The notes: a model not told the origin generated them from the letters alone. A stretch of DNA of 64,000 nt from Larix kaempferi (GCA_027924585.1 BSBM01000486.1:46020001-46084000); one strand, 5' to 3'; shown: positions 12,255-24,716, counted from the first letter of the stretch. Made by a program: numbers and translations.

Positions 12255-14568
12255 AGCAAATTTTGGCTATTAACACTTTCCCAAAGAAGAAACCAAGTAA
12301 TGAGACTATTATCATATAGGTTGGCAAGTCTTTATAGAAAGTAAAAATAAATTCTATAACATATTTGTATGACGCTTAATTTTATTCTAACCAATGAGGA
12401 TATATTACATAGACCTTCTACATATAACTCTTTCATATAGTCAATTTCTAATAAAATTTTAGTTTTCATTAAACATCTAACTTTTGATACAACACCATTT
12501 ATTTATTGAGTTGTAATTCCTAAATAATAAGGACACAAATACCTAACTCATATCTCCCATGAACCCATAAACTTAATCCTAAACCCCCTAAATATTTACA
12601 TGCTTTAGTATAATAAAAATAATCCTATATTGCATATTATCAAAATAAAGCTTATGGATATGAAAAAGTTATAAATACAAGCAAATATTGCATCTTAAAA
12701 TTAGGGTTGGTATTGTGAGAATATTAAATGGACTAAAAATGGAAAATTAATTAAAAAATATGTTGGATGAACCATTGGTCATTTGAGATTTGGTATAATA
12801 GAGAAGTTGTGGTACCAACTTGGCTAGAAAATGAGATTTATCAAGGTCACACTGAGAAATAGCACATTGAAGAGAAAATTTATGCATAAAAAACATTTAG
12901 TTTGTCAAATGAATCTAAGTTCTCATCACCTAGTAGTGGAAAGATGGACATAAAAACATAAATAAAGAAGACCTCGTTAGACCAAAGCAAATTTGAGTAA
13001 CTTACATCACTGGTTGAATTTCCAACACAAAAAATATGGAATCATATATAGGATGTTTAAAACATCACAAAAAATAGGGTACATTGCATGTTGACACATC
13101 CTTGAGATAAAGTAATATCGTAATATTTTGTAATTATTTGTTTACGGTAAATATAAATAGTCTATATTATGTTCTATTCTTCTAGGCAATACTTACAATT
13201 TTTAGAATTAAAAAACCCCAATAGAAACTCATATCATTGAAATATTGTGTAATTAGTGAAACTTTTGTGCTAAATTCATTATGAAAATGACAAGTCAACC
13301 ATGTTTGCTAAATAATTATAAAATTAATTTCCAAAATTAAAAATATAAAAGAATAAATATTAGATAAATTCATTTACATATTTATAAAATTAATTTGCAA
13401 AATTACAAATATAAAAGAATAAATATTAGATAAATTCATTCTATAAAGGATACTTAGTAGTACATTCATGTACTCTACAAATTAAGTTTTTCAATTTCTC
13501 ACTTGCTTAAGAAAAAGAGAGTGCATTCCCATATCTCTAGCTACTCTCATTGATAATTAGTCGTCCATTTATATGCATTTGTGATGCCAGAGCATCTTTG
13601 GTGCAACCATCTATCCTGTATATCTCATTTTCCTGTAATACTTGCATCATATTTTCATAGATTTTAGGTTCTAAAAAAAGTACTTGGCTGCAAAAGAGGT
13701 TTCTATGAAAGTTGTTGTGGAAGAAGCATGTTGTTGTAGAAGAGATAACAATACATAGTACTCATTCCAGAAGATTTTCTGGAATCATGTTTGTTCCTAG
13801 TTTGGTGTCATTATGGTTGTTGTACGGTTCTATAGTAGAATCAAGAAACAACTTAGAAGACAAAAACTAATAATAAGGAAGTGGAAAACATGTCCAACAA
13901 AACTAAATAATGCTATTGAAACATATGCATAAAAACTATGGTTTGAAAGTAAATAATTTAAGACTGTTGAACTATTTATAGGAGTATTAAATAATATTTC
14001 TATCATGATTTTAATCACCATTTTAAAAGATGAATAGATGAAGGGCATATTGAAATGAACTGATTCGTTGGTCCACTTGATTGATGGTATGTAACGGGTT
14101 GAATTTATTTGACTTCCAATCTTGGTGTATAAAACTATTTTCCCATGAATGAGAAAAAAACCTTTGGTATATGAGGAAATATCTCATTAGTGGTTGTAGT
14201 GGTGGATAGTAGCATTGGTCAGTTCTATTACAACAATCCAATGTTAAGCCTTCGAATGGAGTTAATGAAAATATTTTTCCTACTGAATTGTAGCCATGTG
14301 AAGAGTGGCTATAGTGGTGTCAATTGAGTAGGAGTGAGAGATAGTAGTGGGTTCTTTAAATTATTATAATAGAGGCTTGATAGATTGGCCTATTTCATTA
14401 ACTAAGTTTGTAGAGTTATGTTGTGGTTCAATTATGAAAAATAGATTATGTTTAATTATTATTTTGTGTTATAATTTCATATTAAGTAGATTTTATGAAA
14501 TCCAAGTGGCTTTGCTTTGCTACATTTTTACTTAGACTTGAAAAGAGGTGTCGTCCCTCTACATCAAG
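12255..14568. other. AT-rich spacer
   Basis: No coding signal is visible. The right-hand part may be the LTR of the gypsy fragment that starts at 14569, since the PBS-like site follows it directly, but no second copy is present to define the LTR. It contains one short tandem duplication at 13317-13440. Confidence 0.5.
13317..13440. repeat. 58-bp unit duplicated in tandem (66-bp period)
   Basis: The block starting TATAAAATTAATTT is present at 13317-13374 and 13383-13440 with two base differences. It is a simple local duplication in AT-rich DNA. Confidence 0.8.
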
Positions 14569-14580
14569 TGGTTTCATAGT
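14569..14580 (+). other. Primer-binding-site-like sequence of a gypsy fragment
   Basis: TGGTTTCATAGT resembles the initiator tRNA-Met site TGGTATCAGAGC (9 of 12). A gag-like frame follows about 200 bp downstream on the same strand, which supports the reading. Confidence 0.45.
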
Positions 14581-14782
14581 GGGTTGAACCTATAGTTGTG
14601 AGGACCAAAGTGATCTTGGTCTCAGATTGAGTAATCTATTAATGTTGGTGAATTGGGGTGCTTGCAAGAAGAGATCTACAATAGGTTCATAGTGATGGTA
14701 AATGGAGAAAGAGGTCATAGAATACCCAAAACACTAGAGGGTGCAAAATATATGAATGTGATAACAATGATGGTGAGTAAAA

Positions 14783-15077
14783 TGATGGATAACATGGATT
14801 TCATGGAGGAAAACTAGAGGATAGGTATTGTACATATGGTGCAAAATATCAGTGATGATGAAGCAAAATTAGAGGCTACAAGGGAAGAACTAGAAGATCA
14901 CATGGCATTGGAAAAGAGATTGCTTAGAGCAATAACCGGCATTGCAGGTAAACCTAAACTCAATACTCCTATCTATTTTAGAATTTATATCTTGAAGAAT
15001 TAATAGAAATGGAAAATTTATTTGAATTTGAGTAGATTAGAGATCCTAAGAGGGTTAAGTTTACAAGCATGAAATTG
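14783..15077 (+). pseudogene. Gag N-terminal fragment of a further Ty3/gypsy element
   Basis: The plus strand reads a charged helical stretch (DEAKLEATREELED, EKRLLRAITGI) followed by KPKLNTPIYF and, across a small frame change, MENLFEFE and RVKFTSMKLK. This is the usual start of a plant gypsy Gag core. The rest is missing; copia-derived DNA follows at once. Stops are present, so it is a relic. Confidence 0.6.
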
Positions 15078-15148
15078 AAAACCGAAATTTACTCTATGGA
15101 TGTACACCCCCATTTCTAGAGTACATTCCATGCTTGTAAACTTAACCA
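15053..15148. repeat. 19-bp inverted repeat at the gag/copia junction
   Basis: GGTTAAGTTTACAAGCATG at 15053-15071 has its exact inverse at 15130-15148, with 58 bases between. One arm lies in the gag fragment and the other in the copia-like segment. Confidence 0.8.
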
Positions 15149-15345
15149 TGTTTAGAGGGTTAAGGAACATCCATGAATCTGAATCTCCTTGAAATTTATT
15201 CTCAACATCAAGATCTCGATCCTCATCTTGATTAGAAGATATATCACTCTGATCTTCTTCAGATTCCAATGGGGTAGGCAGAGAGTATGGAAAAAATGGG
15301 AGAATCCATATGCCTTGGAGGCATGGTTTGCAAACCCTTTATTGC
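15078..15345 (-). mobile_element. Copia fragment A (linker region)
   Basis: This segment repeats parts of 16848-17405. The minus strand encodes the acidic linker EEDQSDISSNQDEDRD that lies before RT in copia Pol. Compared with the second copy it lacks about 280 bp (16962-17240). It has no LTR of its own and sits between a gag fragment and the truncated LTR of G2. Confidence 0.6.
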
Positions 15346-15683
15346 TTGTGATTTTACTATGTTTGCATTTAGACTTCTTGAATATAACGTCATTGTATGA
15401 TGGAATAATATGTGAATTTGTGGAATATGTAGCCTAATTTTTCATTTGTTTACATCTTAGATTTATATTTATTTTTGGATACACATCTGGTTCATAATCA
15501 TAAATTCCTATAATTCATAGTTTATTACTGTTCGTTATATATTGTTCAAATGTTTCACACAAACCCTTGTTTGTCTTGATATTCATCTAACCTCTTAAAG
15601 AAAAAAATAAATTCCTTCAACCATTATGCCTAAATGCCCTAGATTTTCCTTGTAATAGTCCAGTGCAGAACTTAGGGATAACA
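15346..15683 (+). repeat. 5' LTR of G2, only the U5 end remains
   Basis: About 340 bp match the last 340 bp of the G2 3' LTR at 28258-28593 with scattered substitutions. The left border abuts copia fragment A, so the upstream 3.2 kb of the LTR, including its promoter and reading frame, are gone. Confidence 0.85.
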
Positions 15684-15688
15684 TTTTC

Positions 15689-15706
15689 TAGCGTCATTGC
15701 TGGGGA
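15689..15706 (+). other. Primer-binding site of G2 (tRNA-Asp type)
   Basis: TAGCGTCATTGCTGGGGA aligns with the G3 site TGGCGCCGTTGCTGGGGA with three transitions, all at CpG or adjacent bases. It lies 5 bases after the LTR end. Confidence 0.8.
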
Positions 15707-16270
15707 ACGAAGTAGCGAAGTTATCTTCCCTGGGATATGTTAAATGATTAAATCTAATTTTTGAGGTGAATAGAAGTCAGAAAGTGTTAGTGGATTCATT
15801 TTCACATAGCGATTCCACTATGAAATTATGGCTTCCAGAAAGACTAGAACTCGAGAAAATCCATTTCTCCTCTTTTTGCAGCTCGGTTTGACCCTGAAGA
15901 CATTTTGAGAGAGGCCAGAGCATGACAAAGATTTCAATCTTCATCTTCAGGTACATCTGAAAATATATTAGATTCCTTAGTGAAAGATAGTTTAAGTTAA
16001 GAAATGAATTTTGGTTTTTTTATAGAAGGAGATAAAAAATGAGTTCCATCAATCTCCATTCCTGAAATTGAAGTGTTTGAACTTGAGTTTGAAACAACTG
16101 ATTTTAAAGTTGATTCAAAACCCATATCATCAAGAGAAGTACAAGAGGAATTTTTGAAGTCCGAACAATTTGATTTTCTTAAACCTTTGATACCTTCTTT
16201 GACACCATATACACCTATTACTAGTCGATTCCTTACTAGTCATCTCAAAGTTCAGTGTTTACCTCCTTTA

Positions 16271-16847
16271 ATGGCTCAACAACAACCTAATAAAATTGAC
16301 GCCATTGTGGCAGCCATATATGCTCCTCTAGTCTTACCTCAACATATGAATGCTTATTATAGCTATGCTGATAATCAAAATATTGAGAGTAAATATGTTT
16401 GGATGAAAGTTTTCGTGCAAAGTTTGGATGGCAAAGTTAGAAAATGGTCCAGGGAGATACCTTCTAATTCCATTAATGGAATTGATGCATTAGAGGAAAC
16501 CTTTATGAGAAAATGGGGGGGATAAAAAGGACTATATCTATTACATCACAGAATTTGGAGCACTAAAAAGAAAACTTGATATTTTGTGGAATACTTCAGT
16601 TAAAGATTCAATAAGATATTGTATGGTAAAATCCTTGTTGAAATCAAACCCACTGAGACCTCAGCTAACCTCACTTTTTCCAATGCATTCGATGCAAAAT
16701 TTTCTCTATTGTTGAGATAAAGAAGGGATGTAACCATTGAAAACATGCAAGAAGTTGGTTTGGAAGTAGAGTCTAACCTGTTAGCATATGCTAGACTTAG
16801 ATCCAAGCCTCAATATCAGGAAAATGATAAAAGAAAACAAAAGAGTC
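16271..16847 (+). pseudogene. G2 Gag, truncated
   Basis: From an ATG at 16271 the frame gives YAPLVLPQHMNA, SYADNQNIES and VFVQSLDGKVRKW, matching G3 Gag. About 30 residues are missing after PQHMNA, and the frame shifts after the RKWGG block at 16525, although the Gag homology continues to about 16840. An open extension without a start codon runs upstream to about 16073. The copia insertion at 16848 removes the remainder. Confidence 0.8.
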
Positions 16848-16976
16848 TAACCGAAAGTTACTCTATGGATGCAGACTCTGTGGATGTAGACCCCCATTTC
16901 TAGAGTACATTTCATGCTTGTAAACTTAACCTTGTTTAGAGGGTTAAGGAACATCCATCAATTTGAGTACCTTTTT

Positions 16977-18660
16977 TCAGACAACCAATATTTGTACTTG
17001 GTTGTAGACCCCCCTATGGCAAGTTTCCTCAAGAGATTGTGGATCAAACCCCACCATCATGTAGCACCTCTCTGAGAGAAGTGGATCTACATGACATAGT
17101 GCAAGTTTTGCATAATACTGAGATCTGGTGGTTCTATGGTCAGATGGATCCCCAACTGTGTTCCCAGTAGCTACAAGGACTTTGTGAGCCCATATTGGCC
17201 TTGGCCATGGATTGGGAGCATGTGTTGGATATGGATATGAATATGAATCTCCTTGAAATTTATTCTCAACATCAAGATCTTGATCCTCATCTTCATTAGA
17301 AGAGATATCACTCTGATCTTCATCAGATTCCAATGGGGTAGGGAGAGAGTATGGAAAAAAATGGGAGAATCCATATGCCGTGGAGGCATGGTTTGCAAAC
17401 CCTTTCGCTATAATCTTCCCAGGAGAGATCTCTGCAATGTCAAATGTGTCAGAAACAAAGACCACTTTCTTTGGTGAGCCTGTGTGAGTCATCTAATATA
17501 CATACAACAAATTTGCTGAAAAAGAAGGCACAAATAGAACATTTTTGAACTTCCCATGCTCTATATGTACTATGCCCTTCCCTTTAGTGGAGATCTAAGA
17601 GTTGTCTCCCATGTGAATAATCGTACCATCTTTAATATCTAGAGAAGAAAATGATACTCTGGAGGAAACCATGTGGTTGGAGGCTCAAGAATCTATGAGG
17701 AGGGATTTTGATTTTGAAAATCCATCCTTCAATGCATGGCATCTCTCATGACCATCAGACTCACTTCCATAATCAGTCTCTCTTGCACCTTCTGGGAGGG
17801 AATGTTGTGTTGTTCAAGAAGCTTTGTCATCTGATCTATCTTATTCTACATGCAAGATCTGTCTAGGTGGTTTCCTTTCTTGCAATAGGAACACTTGGAT
17901 TTATTAAATCCAATTTTGTTTGTCCTTCTTAGATCTGGAGGCTCCTCAGGATGGACTTGACTTGGCATTCTGCTTGGTTTCAGATTGCCTATTCTCCTTT
18001 CCCTTGTGCTTCCCCTTCCCATTCATACTTTTTTATTCTCCATTCATAAGAGATTTGATCTTTGGAGGCCTTCAAGGTGCCCATTTGGATCGACGTATCT
18101 TGTTCTTGGATGAGAAATTCATTGAAAACATCTAAGGAGGGAATCTTCCAACCAGGGATTGACATTCTCCTAGAATGAAAGGTAGAGACAAAGATCGAGA
18201 ACTCAAGACCTAGCTTGCTCAAAATGGATAGCACCAGCTGCTCATCCTCCTTATCAATGCCACACTGCTTGCATGGCATAACTAGAGATTTGAATTTTGA
18301 AAAGAACTACTGAATGGTCTCGAAAATGCTCGGTTGCAAAGCAATCAAATCATTTTCGAGAATATGGCCTCTTAGCTCATCTTGTTTGCCAAAGAGGGTC
18401 TTGAAATTAAACCATAATTATCTTGGAGTCAAACCATGATTATCTTGGAGTCTTCAATCCATCGAGGTGGAAGAGTAGATCTCTATAAATATGAATACAC
18501 ATGAAACCAAATGCTTCATCCAATCTATTCAGATACTTGGTTTTCTCCACAGTTGATTGTGGTTCGATATCCTTACCCATTGCCACTTTTTATAGTGATT
18601 TGTTGCGCAATACCATCTTCATATCAGCCCTCCAATCAAGTTAATTGAATGGTTTCAATA
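16977..18660 (-). pseudogene. Copia Gag, zinc knuckle, protease and linker
   Basis: The minus strand gives a Gag of the UBN2 type (DEQLVLSILSKLGLEF; PSLDVFNEFLIQEQD), a CCHC knuckle CSYCKKGNHLDRSC near 17890, and the protease core DS-stop-ASNHM near 17685, where the catalytic Gly is a stop. The segment 17492-16977 joins protease directly to the linker (DEDQSDISSNEDEDQD; GDPSDHRTTRSQ). The integrase is deleted between these two. Stops and shifts are frequent. Confidence 0.75.
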
Positions 18661-19002
18661 TCCTTGAAGAGAGAGGAGAGTTCGAATTGTCCATTACAAC
18701 TGCTGGAGCGAATACAGGGTGAAAACTATTGCTTCTACAACAAAAATGATGCAACTACTGCAACTGCTACAACACTCAAAGACTTTGAATAAAATGCAAA
18801 AAAATCTCAATAATGGAGGTATACTACTACTGATCACTTCTTTAGGACAGTACACGCTTTTATTCAGATCCTTCACACCTGGATAGACCTCATTGGATTT
18901 CTCCAATGAATTCAATGCAATGGCACGAGGATTTGCTGTGGAAATCGAGAGGCTTATGGTGCACTACCAAAAGCAACTATGTACTCAAACTATTCTCTCA
19001 AT

Positions 19003-19015
19003 GGATCTAATACCA
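19003..19015 (-). other. Copia primer-binding site
   Basis: The minus strand reads TGGTATTAGATCC directly after the LTR end, close to the tRNA-Met site TGGTATCAGAGCC. Confidence 0.7.
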
Positions 19016-19671
19016 TGTGAAATTATAATTCATAGCAGATCTAAGAGCTGAGGATACCTCACAAAGAAAGAATGAACATAAAAGTTAAATAAGAGTGAAA
19101 ACTACAGTAAAAAAAAGCAGAAGAATAATTATGCAGCAGAACTCATATAGGAGCAGAATAATGTAATATGATCCAATAAAAAGTATAATGAACAATGATG
19201 ATACAATGGGGAGAATTCGAATCACACAGGATAATTCGAACCTCAGTTGGTATAACATAAGAATTGTCACCACTGGAGTGCTCCGGAAGACTCAAACTCA
19301 ACTGAACTGAACCTAAACTCAACTAACGGAAGTCACAATCAGTTAACTGAGTAAGGAGGGTGCAATAGTGATTTTTTCATGCATGTCAATCAAAAATGGG
19401 TGAACGGGGCCACAATCAGTGGCATCCAGAGATATAACCCCCCATAAGAGTCATCTAACTCAGGTGGAATGCACTGGAACACTCAGTAGGTTCCTATAAA
19501 ATAGGGAACTAACTGAAGTGGTCCTAAAATGATGCATGCAGGGCTTAGAAGGTGGTAGATGGATCCTGGATGACATCTGCACACCACTAGGTGGAAAATG
19601 ACATTATCAACTACTAGGAAAATGAAATAATGCTAGGAAGGACAAGGATGGAATGTTAAAATATCCTAACA
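19016..19671 (-). repeat. 5' LTR of the inserted copia
   Basis: The segment runs from TGTGAAATT (next to the PBS) to CCTAACA, so it has TG...CA ends. No second copy exists in the window, so the left limit of the element was lost. Confidence 0.6.
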
Positions 19672-22258
19672 CGACCTGCTACCAAACCATTTAGGAAAAA
19701 ATTAAGGCAGGTTAACCCAATGTTGTTACCAGTTATCAAAGAGGAATTGCTAACATTGTGCCTATGAGGAAGAAAAATGGTGAAATCAAACTTTGTGTTG
19801 ATTTCCAAAATTTAAATAAAAGCTCTCTTAAGGATAATTATCCTTTACCAAAGATGGATCAAATTTTACAAAGAGTGGTTGGAGCACAACAAATTTCTAT
19901 GATAGATGGGTTCTCCAGTTATAACCAGATTGTTATTCATGAAGAAGATAAGGAGAAGCATACCTTTGTAAATCCCTGGGGAACATTCATGTATGAAAAA
20001 ATGCCATTTTTTTTTATGAATGCAAGGGCAATGTTTCAGAGGGTTGTGGAGATAACTTGCATAGGAGAGAAGGAAAAATTCATTATTTTCTACTTGGACG
20101 ACATCATAGTGTTTTACAAGTCCAATGAAGAGCACCTCAAGCATCTGAAGTAAACCTTTTTGAAGTGTAGAAAGTATGGTCTCTCTCTTAACCCCAAAAA
20201 TTCAAATTTTGCATTGAGGGAAGGCATACTTCTTAGACATATTGTTTCTCACCAAGGAATCAAAATTGATCTAGACAGGGTGGCAGCAATTCTAAAAATT
20301 GATCTTCCTATAAATAAAAAGGGAATCCAATATTTTCTTGGTAAGATTATTTTCCTCAAAAGGTTTGTCTCTTACTTCACTGAAATTATTAAGCACATTA
20401 CAGTCATGTTAAAGAAATATGTTAAAGTTAAATGGACTAAAGAAGCTACAAATTCTTTTGGGAAAATCAAACAGGATCCAATTGCAGCTCAGGTGCTCAT
20501 TAGTCCAAATTATTCAAAGGAATTCTAGACATTTTCTTTTGCTTTAGAGGATACAATTGTTGCAGTATTATTGTAGAGAAATAAAGATGGATATGAACAA
20601 CCTATTTCCTTTTTCAGCAAAGTTATGAGATACACTGAATTAAAGTATTATATTTTAGAGAAACAAGCTAATGCTTTAGTAAAATCCTTGAAGTCTTTTA
20701 GACTGTAATTCTTCGATCAAATATAATTTCCTATGTCCCAAGCGGTATTGTGAAGGATATATTAATCCATCCTAGAAGTGAAGGTAAAAAGGGTAAGTGG
20801 ATAGCTAAATTGCTTGAATATGATGTTGAAATCAAATCAACCAAATTAATAAAAGGCCAAGGTTTAGCTAGATTGCTTGTTGATTCAAATTGCAAGGCAC
20901 TGGGGTTAAATTTAGTTCTGAATCAATTTGATATTAATGAGTCACAAGAGAATGATGAAAGCTCACATATTATGGATACGTATTATGCATCAATATGGTA
21001 TAAGGATATTGTGTTTTTCCTATTAAATTTTTAGTGTCCCCCTAATCTTGATAGGAAAAAATTAATATCTTTGAAGTTGAAAGATCATAATCCTATTGTA
21101 TTGTAGATATAAGCTTATTCTGGAATGATCTAGGGAGTATATCATTAAGATGCATGGATCAAGATAAAGTTGATATGATCATGACAAATTTTCATAGTGG
21201 AGTTTGTGGGGGACACCACTATTGGAAAACAATAGCATTTAAAATCTTGAGGGTAGGATATTATTGGCCATCCTTATTTCCTGATGTGTTTTCCAAAGTC
21301 ATAGCTTGTGTAGAATGCCGAGAGTTTTTGTCGGGAAACATAAGCTTTTTCCATTGTGATTGAGACCTATTGTTGTTGATGCCCCTTTTCAAAAATGGGG
21401 ATTAGATTTTATTGGCAAAATTCATCCTCTATCCAGTAGGAAGAATAGATGGATATTGACAAGAATATATTTCTTCACCAAGTGGGTAGAAGCTATTCCA
21501 ACAAGGAAAGCAACAGATAAGGTAATCATCAACTTTCTAGAGGAATACATTTTTGCACGATTCGAATGTCCACACAAATTGCTGACTGATGGCACTCCTG
21601 CTTTTAAGTCTACTGACATGGTTCATTTTTGTGAAAGCTATAATGCTACCCTTAAGAATTCCACACCCTACTATCCATAGGGTAATGGACTTACGTAATC
21701 TACCAACAAAAATCTCATCAATAGTATTAAAAGGTTGATGTTAGAAAATAAAAGAACATGGGACATAAGGCTTAAATATGCACTGTGGGAAGATAGTATT
21801 AGTACTAAGAAATCAATTGGTATGTCTCACTTTCAACTTGTGTATGGGACAGAAGAAATCTTTCCTATTCAGCTAGGTTTGCTAGTCTTAAAATTTCTGC
21901 GGGATGAAATTGAGGAACCAAATGCAGTTCAACGAAGAATATTTCAGATGATTGAAGCCCAATAGGTTAGAGAAACATTGTTGTAAAAGACTCATAAACA
22001 CTATGATAAAGTCAAAGCATGTTTTGATAAGATAACAAAAGAAGATACTTTCTCCCTAGGTGACTTAGTTTTAAGATGGGATGATCGAAGAAAGGAAAGG
22101 TTTAAGCATGGTAAATTTGATAATTTATGGTTTGGACCATTTTGGATTTCTGAGGTATTGAATAACAACACTTTCATTTTGGAGAATCTTGATGGTGATA
22201 CCATTGCTGGAGGCCCAGTTAATGGGCGTTTCCTCAAGCATTTTTTTCATTTACTGAG
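19672..22258 (+). pseudogene. G2 Pol: RT, RNase H and integrase
   Basis: The plus strand starts inside RT (PFRKKLRQVNPM), then gives CVDFQNLNKSSLKDNYPLP, the catalytic YLDDIIVF (near 20094), RNase H-like sequence, the integrase zinc region (HSGVCGGHHYW ... C..C) and the core WGLDFIG / LLTDGTPAF. It ends PVNGRFLKHF as in G3. Stops occur after ITCIGEK...HLK, at the start of RNase H, between zinc finger and core, and where the catalytic Glu block should be. The protease and first RNase H present in G3 are missing. Confidence 0.85.
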
Positions 22259-22311
22259 GCTATTCCTAGCCTAACACCATTGTAAATACTGGTGATTTGT
22301 TTCCTTTATAA

Positions 22312-22473
22312 GACTCCAAACCCAATGGAGGCATTGATACATAATATTTATTTTATTTTCAGCAGTAGTCGATTTCAGTAACATATTACAAGTACATAAT
22401 TGTCATAATAAAAAGACATAGATCTATAGGTTCTTAGCACTCCACAGGGAAGTTCTATCCCCATGAGGAGCCA
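22312..22473 (+). other. tRNA-like segment before the G2 3' LTR
   Basis: GACTCCAAACCCAATGGAGG matches the tRNA-Arg-like start in G3, then about 90 AT-rich bases intervene, then a T-arm-like GGGAAGTTCTATCCCC and GAGGAGCCA, ending one base before the LTR. The T-loop GTTC is better kept here than in G3. Two independent copies in the same place support a real module. Confidence 0.55.
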
Positions 22474-23147
22474 TTGTTAGTACCTAGGTATGAACTTATG
22501 ATTGTTTACCTTTTAAATATTGAGACCTTGAAATTCAAACTTATCCTAAGGTTATCTAAAAAATCGAAACGTTACCTTTGATGTTCTGCTCTGTGATTTT
22601 ACGTTCGCTTTATTTTTTTTCAGTTTTCAATGTGATTATTAGCTACAAAAACATGTTAAAGTGGCACAAAAATTGCATAGCGTTTGTTGTTTGTTTTGCA
22701 ATAACTGCTCCTTATTTTGAATTGTTTCATTGGAAAAGAAGGTCTGTCCAGAGACTGAGAGTAGCGCTGCAGAATAGTTTTGCAACAACGTTGCAAAAAT
22801 GTTCAACAATTGCACTACCAAATTGTTAAGGAATTGCGCTGCAAAACTAGAGGGCTACGCTATGTAGTTATCAGAGTGTTCATAACCAAGTTCGCCTCCA
22901 GTCTTGTCAATTTTCAAATCAAATTATGAAAATATCATGTGCAATGATGAATTTAGGTGGAAATTTCAATCTTTTGGAATCTCTAGCAAATGTGAAATGA
23001 CTCATATTTTACAACTTTCATGATTAGCCACTACAATCCAAAAGGATGAGATCATTAGCCATCCACTCTATTTTTTGGGTCAGTGTATGATTTGGTGAAT
23101 GGTTGGGGCTCTTGCTAAATATTTGTATCTCAATCACAACGCTGAAA

Positions 23148-24148
23148 ATGTCATCAAGGAAGAGTAGACATCTAGTTAGATATGGGCCCATTGGAGCCAA
23201 ATTGTTAGAATCCTATCCTCAATTTGATATTAATTTTAGGAAAGCAAGATGGTATTTTTTTTGTGAAAATTTATAGGGGCACCATACCCCAGCCCCCCAG
23301 GATTTTGCAAAAAAGTTTGATGGTAAAAATGTCACAGTGGGATACTTAACATTTCCAATTTCAGAAAATTCCATAGCCATTGCATGTGAGTTACCACAAC
23401 AGGGGTGAATGATGGTTTAAAATGCAAGGTGCCACTACTCGAGAGTGCAACCGTTTCCTATAGGCAAATCTCCAAGATCCGTATTGTCATAAAGGAATAC
23501 AATGGACATAGTAAAAAATTGAATATAGTCACCTTCTAAAGCTAGTGCAGAGATATATAACGAGAGAAGGATGGTATGGCATAGTTCATCTTTATCATAT
23601 GCGTTTTCTCCTGCACTTAGATGGGATTTCATATATGAATTTTCCTTTTTATTTCTTCAGAAGTTTGTCAAAAATCGCTGCTAAGGTAAGGAAATTCCCA
23701 AATAGTCAACATAGTCTTTACCATCAAGCCCTTATTAAATTATTGATATTGCAAGAGTTAGGAAAATTTATCCGAGTTAGGAAAATTTAACCATGGAAGG
23801 GATCGGTTTCCCTTGTCCCCTGAGTTTGTAACCCTAGAATATGTGGTATCCCCACAACAAACTGTGAATAATTCTTCTGCTAAGACTGAACCTACTCAAG
23901 TTTTTGAAACCGTTGAGGTTGAGATCTCTTCCATAGAGCCAAGTGTAAAGAAGGAAAGTAGGAGCCGGGTGACTAAGAAGCACAAGTTAAACATAGAGCT
24001 TACAGATTTTGTAAACAATAAACAAAAATATTCCTCAAAATAAAAGGAAAGAAATCGTATCCATGAGTTGATTAAAGAATATCCAAAGGATGGAGAAAAC
24101 ATAATATTGACTTGAAAGATGAGAGGGGTGTTGTATTCAAGCAAAGAG
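23148..24148 (+). pseudogene. G2 LTR reading frame, first part
   Basis: An ATG at 23148 opens a frame with the same layout as the G3 LTR protein: an Arg/Lys-rich start, a WYFF...DFAKKFDGKNVTVGYLTF block matching WMDFF...KFAQGFKNDMVVFDTLKF, then after several stops a piece at 23545-23790 matching the YKYHFRFLQH...LIKLIV region of G3. The next open part (23813-24043) is charged and ends with a basic patch (RVTKKHKLN). The insertion at 24149 interrupts the frame. It is a relic, but it shows the LTR frame existed before G2 and G3 diverged. Confidence 0.65.
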
Positions 24149-24304
24149 TAAGTACATACACAGAGATATAATCAAGACAAGAGAGATGATTTTTTACATC
24201 TTACATGTGGTTGGTGTGGTTGCACCCGCTCCAATGGCTTCTTTAACTATACTATTACATAAGTAACTAATGACAATTAAGGAACCCGAAGGGTCCCCTC
24301 CAAC

Positions 24305-24716
24305 ATCTCCCCCACCTCAAAATCTCTCTTCGTCCCGAAGAAAACATTAACAACCATGAACTACGATTCCTTTAGTCTCTGTCAGCAGTCTAGTCATGGC
24401 CAATCGAGCTTCTCACCCCTTTCACCTTCCTGTCGGATTCATCTTCCACGGTCTAGGAGCTTCTGGGCTTCCACGCTCTACCATTGCACCAACTCACCAT
24501 CTTCATGAAAAACTTCTGAAATGACATTGAATAGATGTTTATGTGTGTCAACACTGGGGGGCTTGATCAATTTAAGTGTTCTTTTGTCATCATTAAGCAT
24601 GAAGCATTGTCTATGTGTGGTATAGATGTCTGCTACTTGAATATGGTCTTCATTGACAACTTCTGTCGTGAGGCTTCCTGCAAGTTTCTGAATGTGTCAC
24701 TGTTGCTTGTAGTCGA
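24305..24716 (-). pseudogene. Pol C-terminal tail relic in the short-LTR element
   Basis: The minus strand just before the 3' LTR reads VNVFFGTKRDFEVGE ending in the purine tract. Many plant LTR elements end pol this way, with the last codons overlapping the polypurine tract. Upstream frames are too broken to place a domain. Confidence 0.35.

Larger units (their letters stand above)
16848..19671 (-). mobile_element. Copia element inserted in G2 (internally deleted, one LTR)
   Basis: On the minus strand, from high to low coordinate: an LTR (19016-19671), a tRNA-Met-type PBS, Gag, a zinc knuckle, protease and then the acidic pre-RT linker. The GAG-pre-integrase domain and integrase that should lie between protease and linker are missing, and RT and the 3' LTR are absent. 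It is therefore a deleted Ty1/copia copy that now separates G2 gag from G2 RT. Confidence 0.75.

Noticed and set aside
12255-14568. Host gene in the AT-rich spacer
   Set aside because: No open frame over about 75 codons and no coding-like composition.
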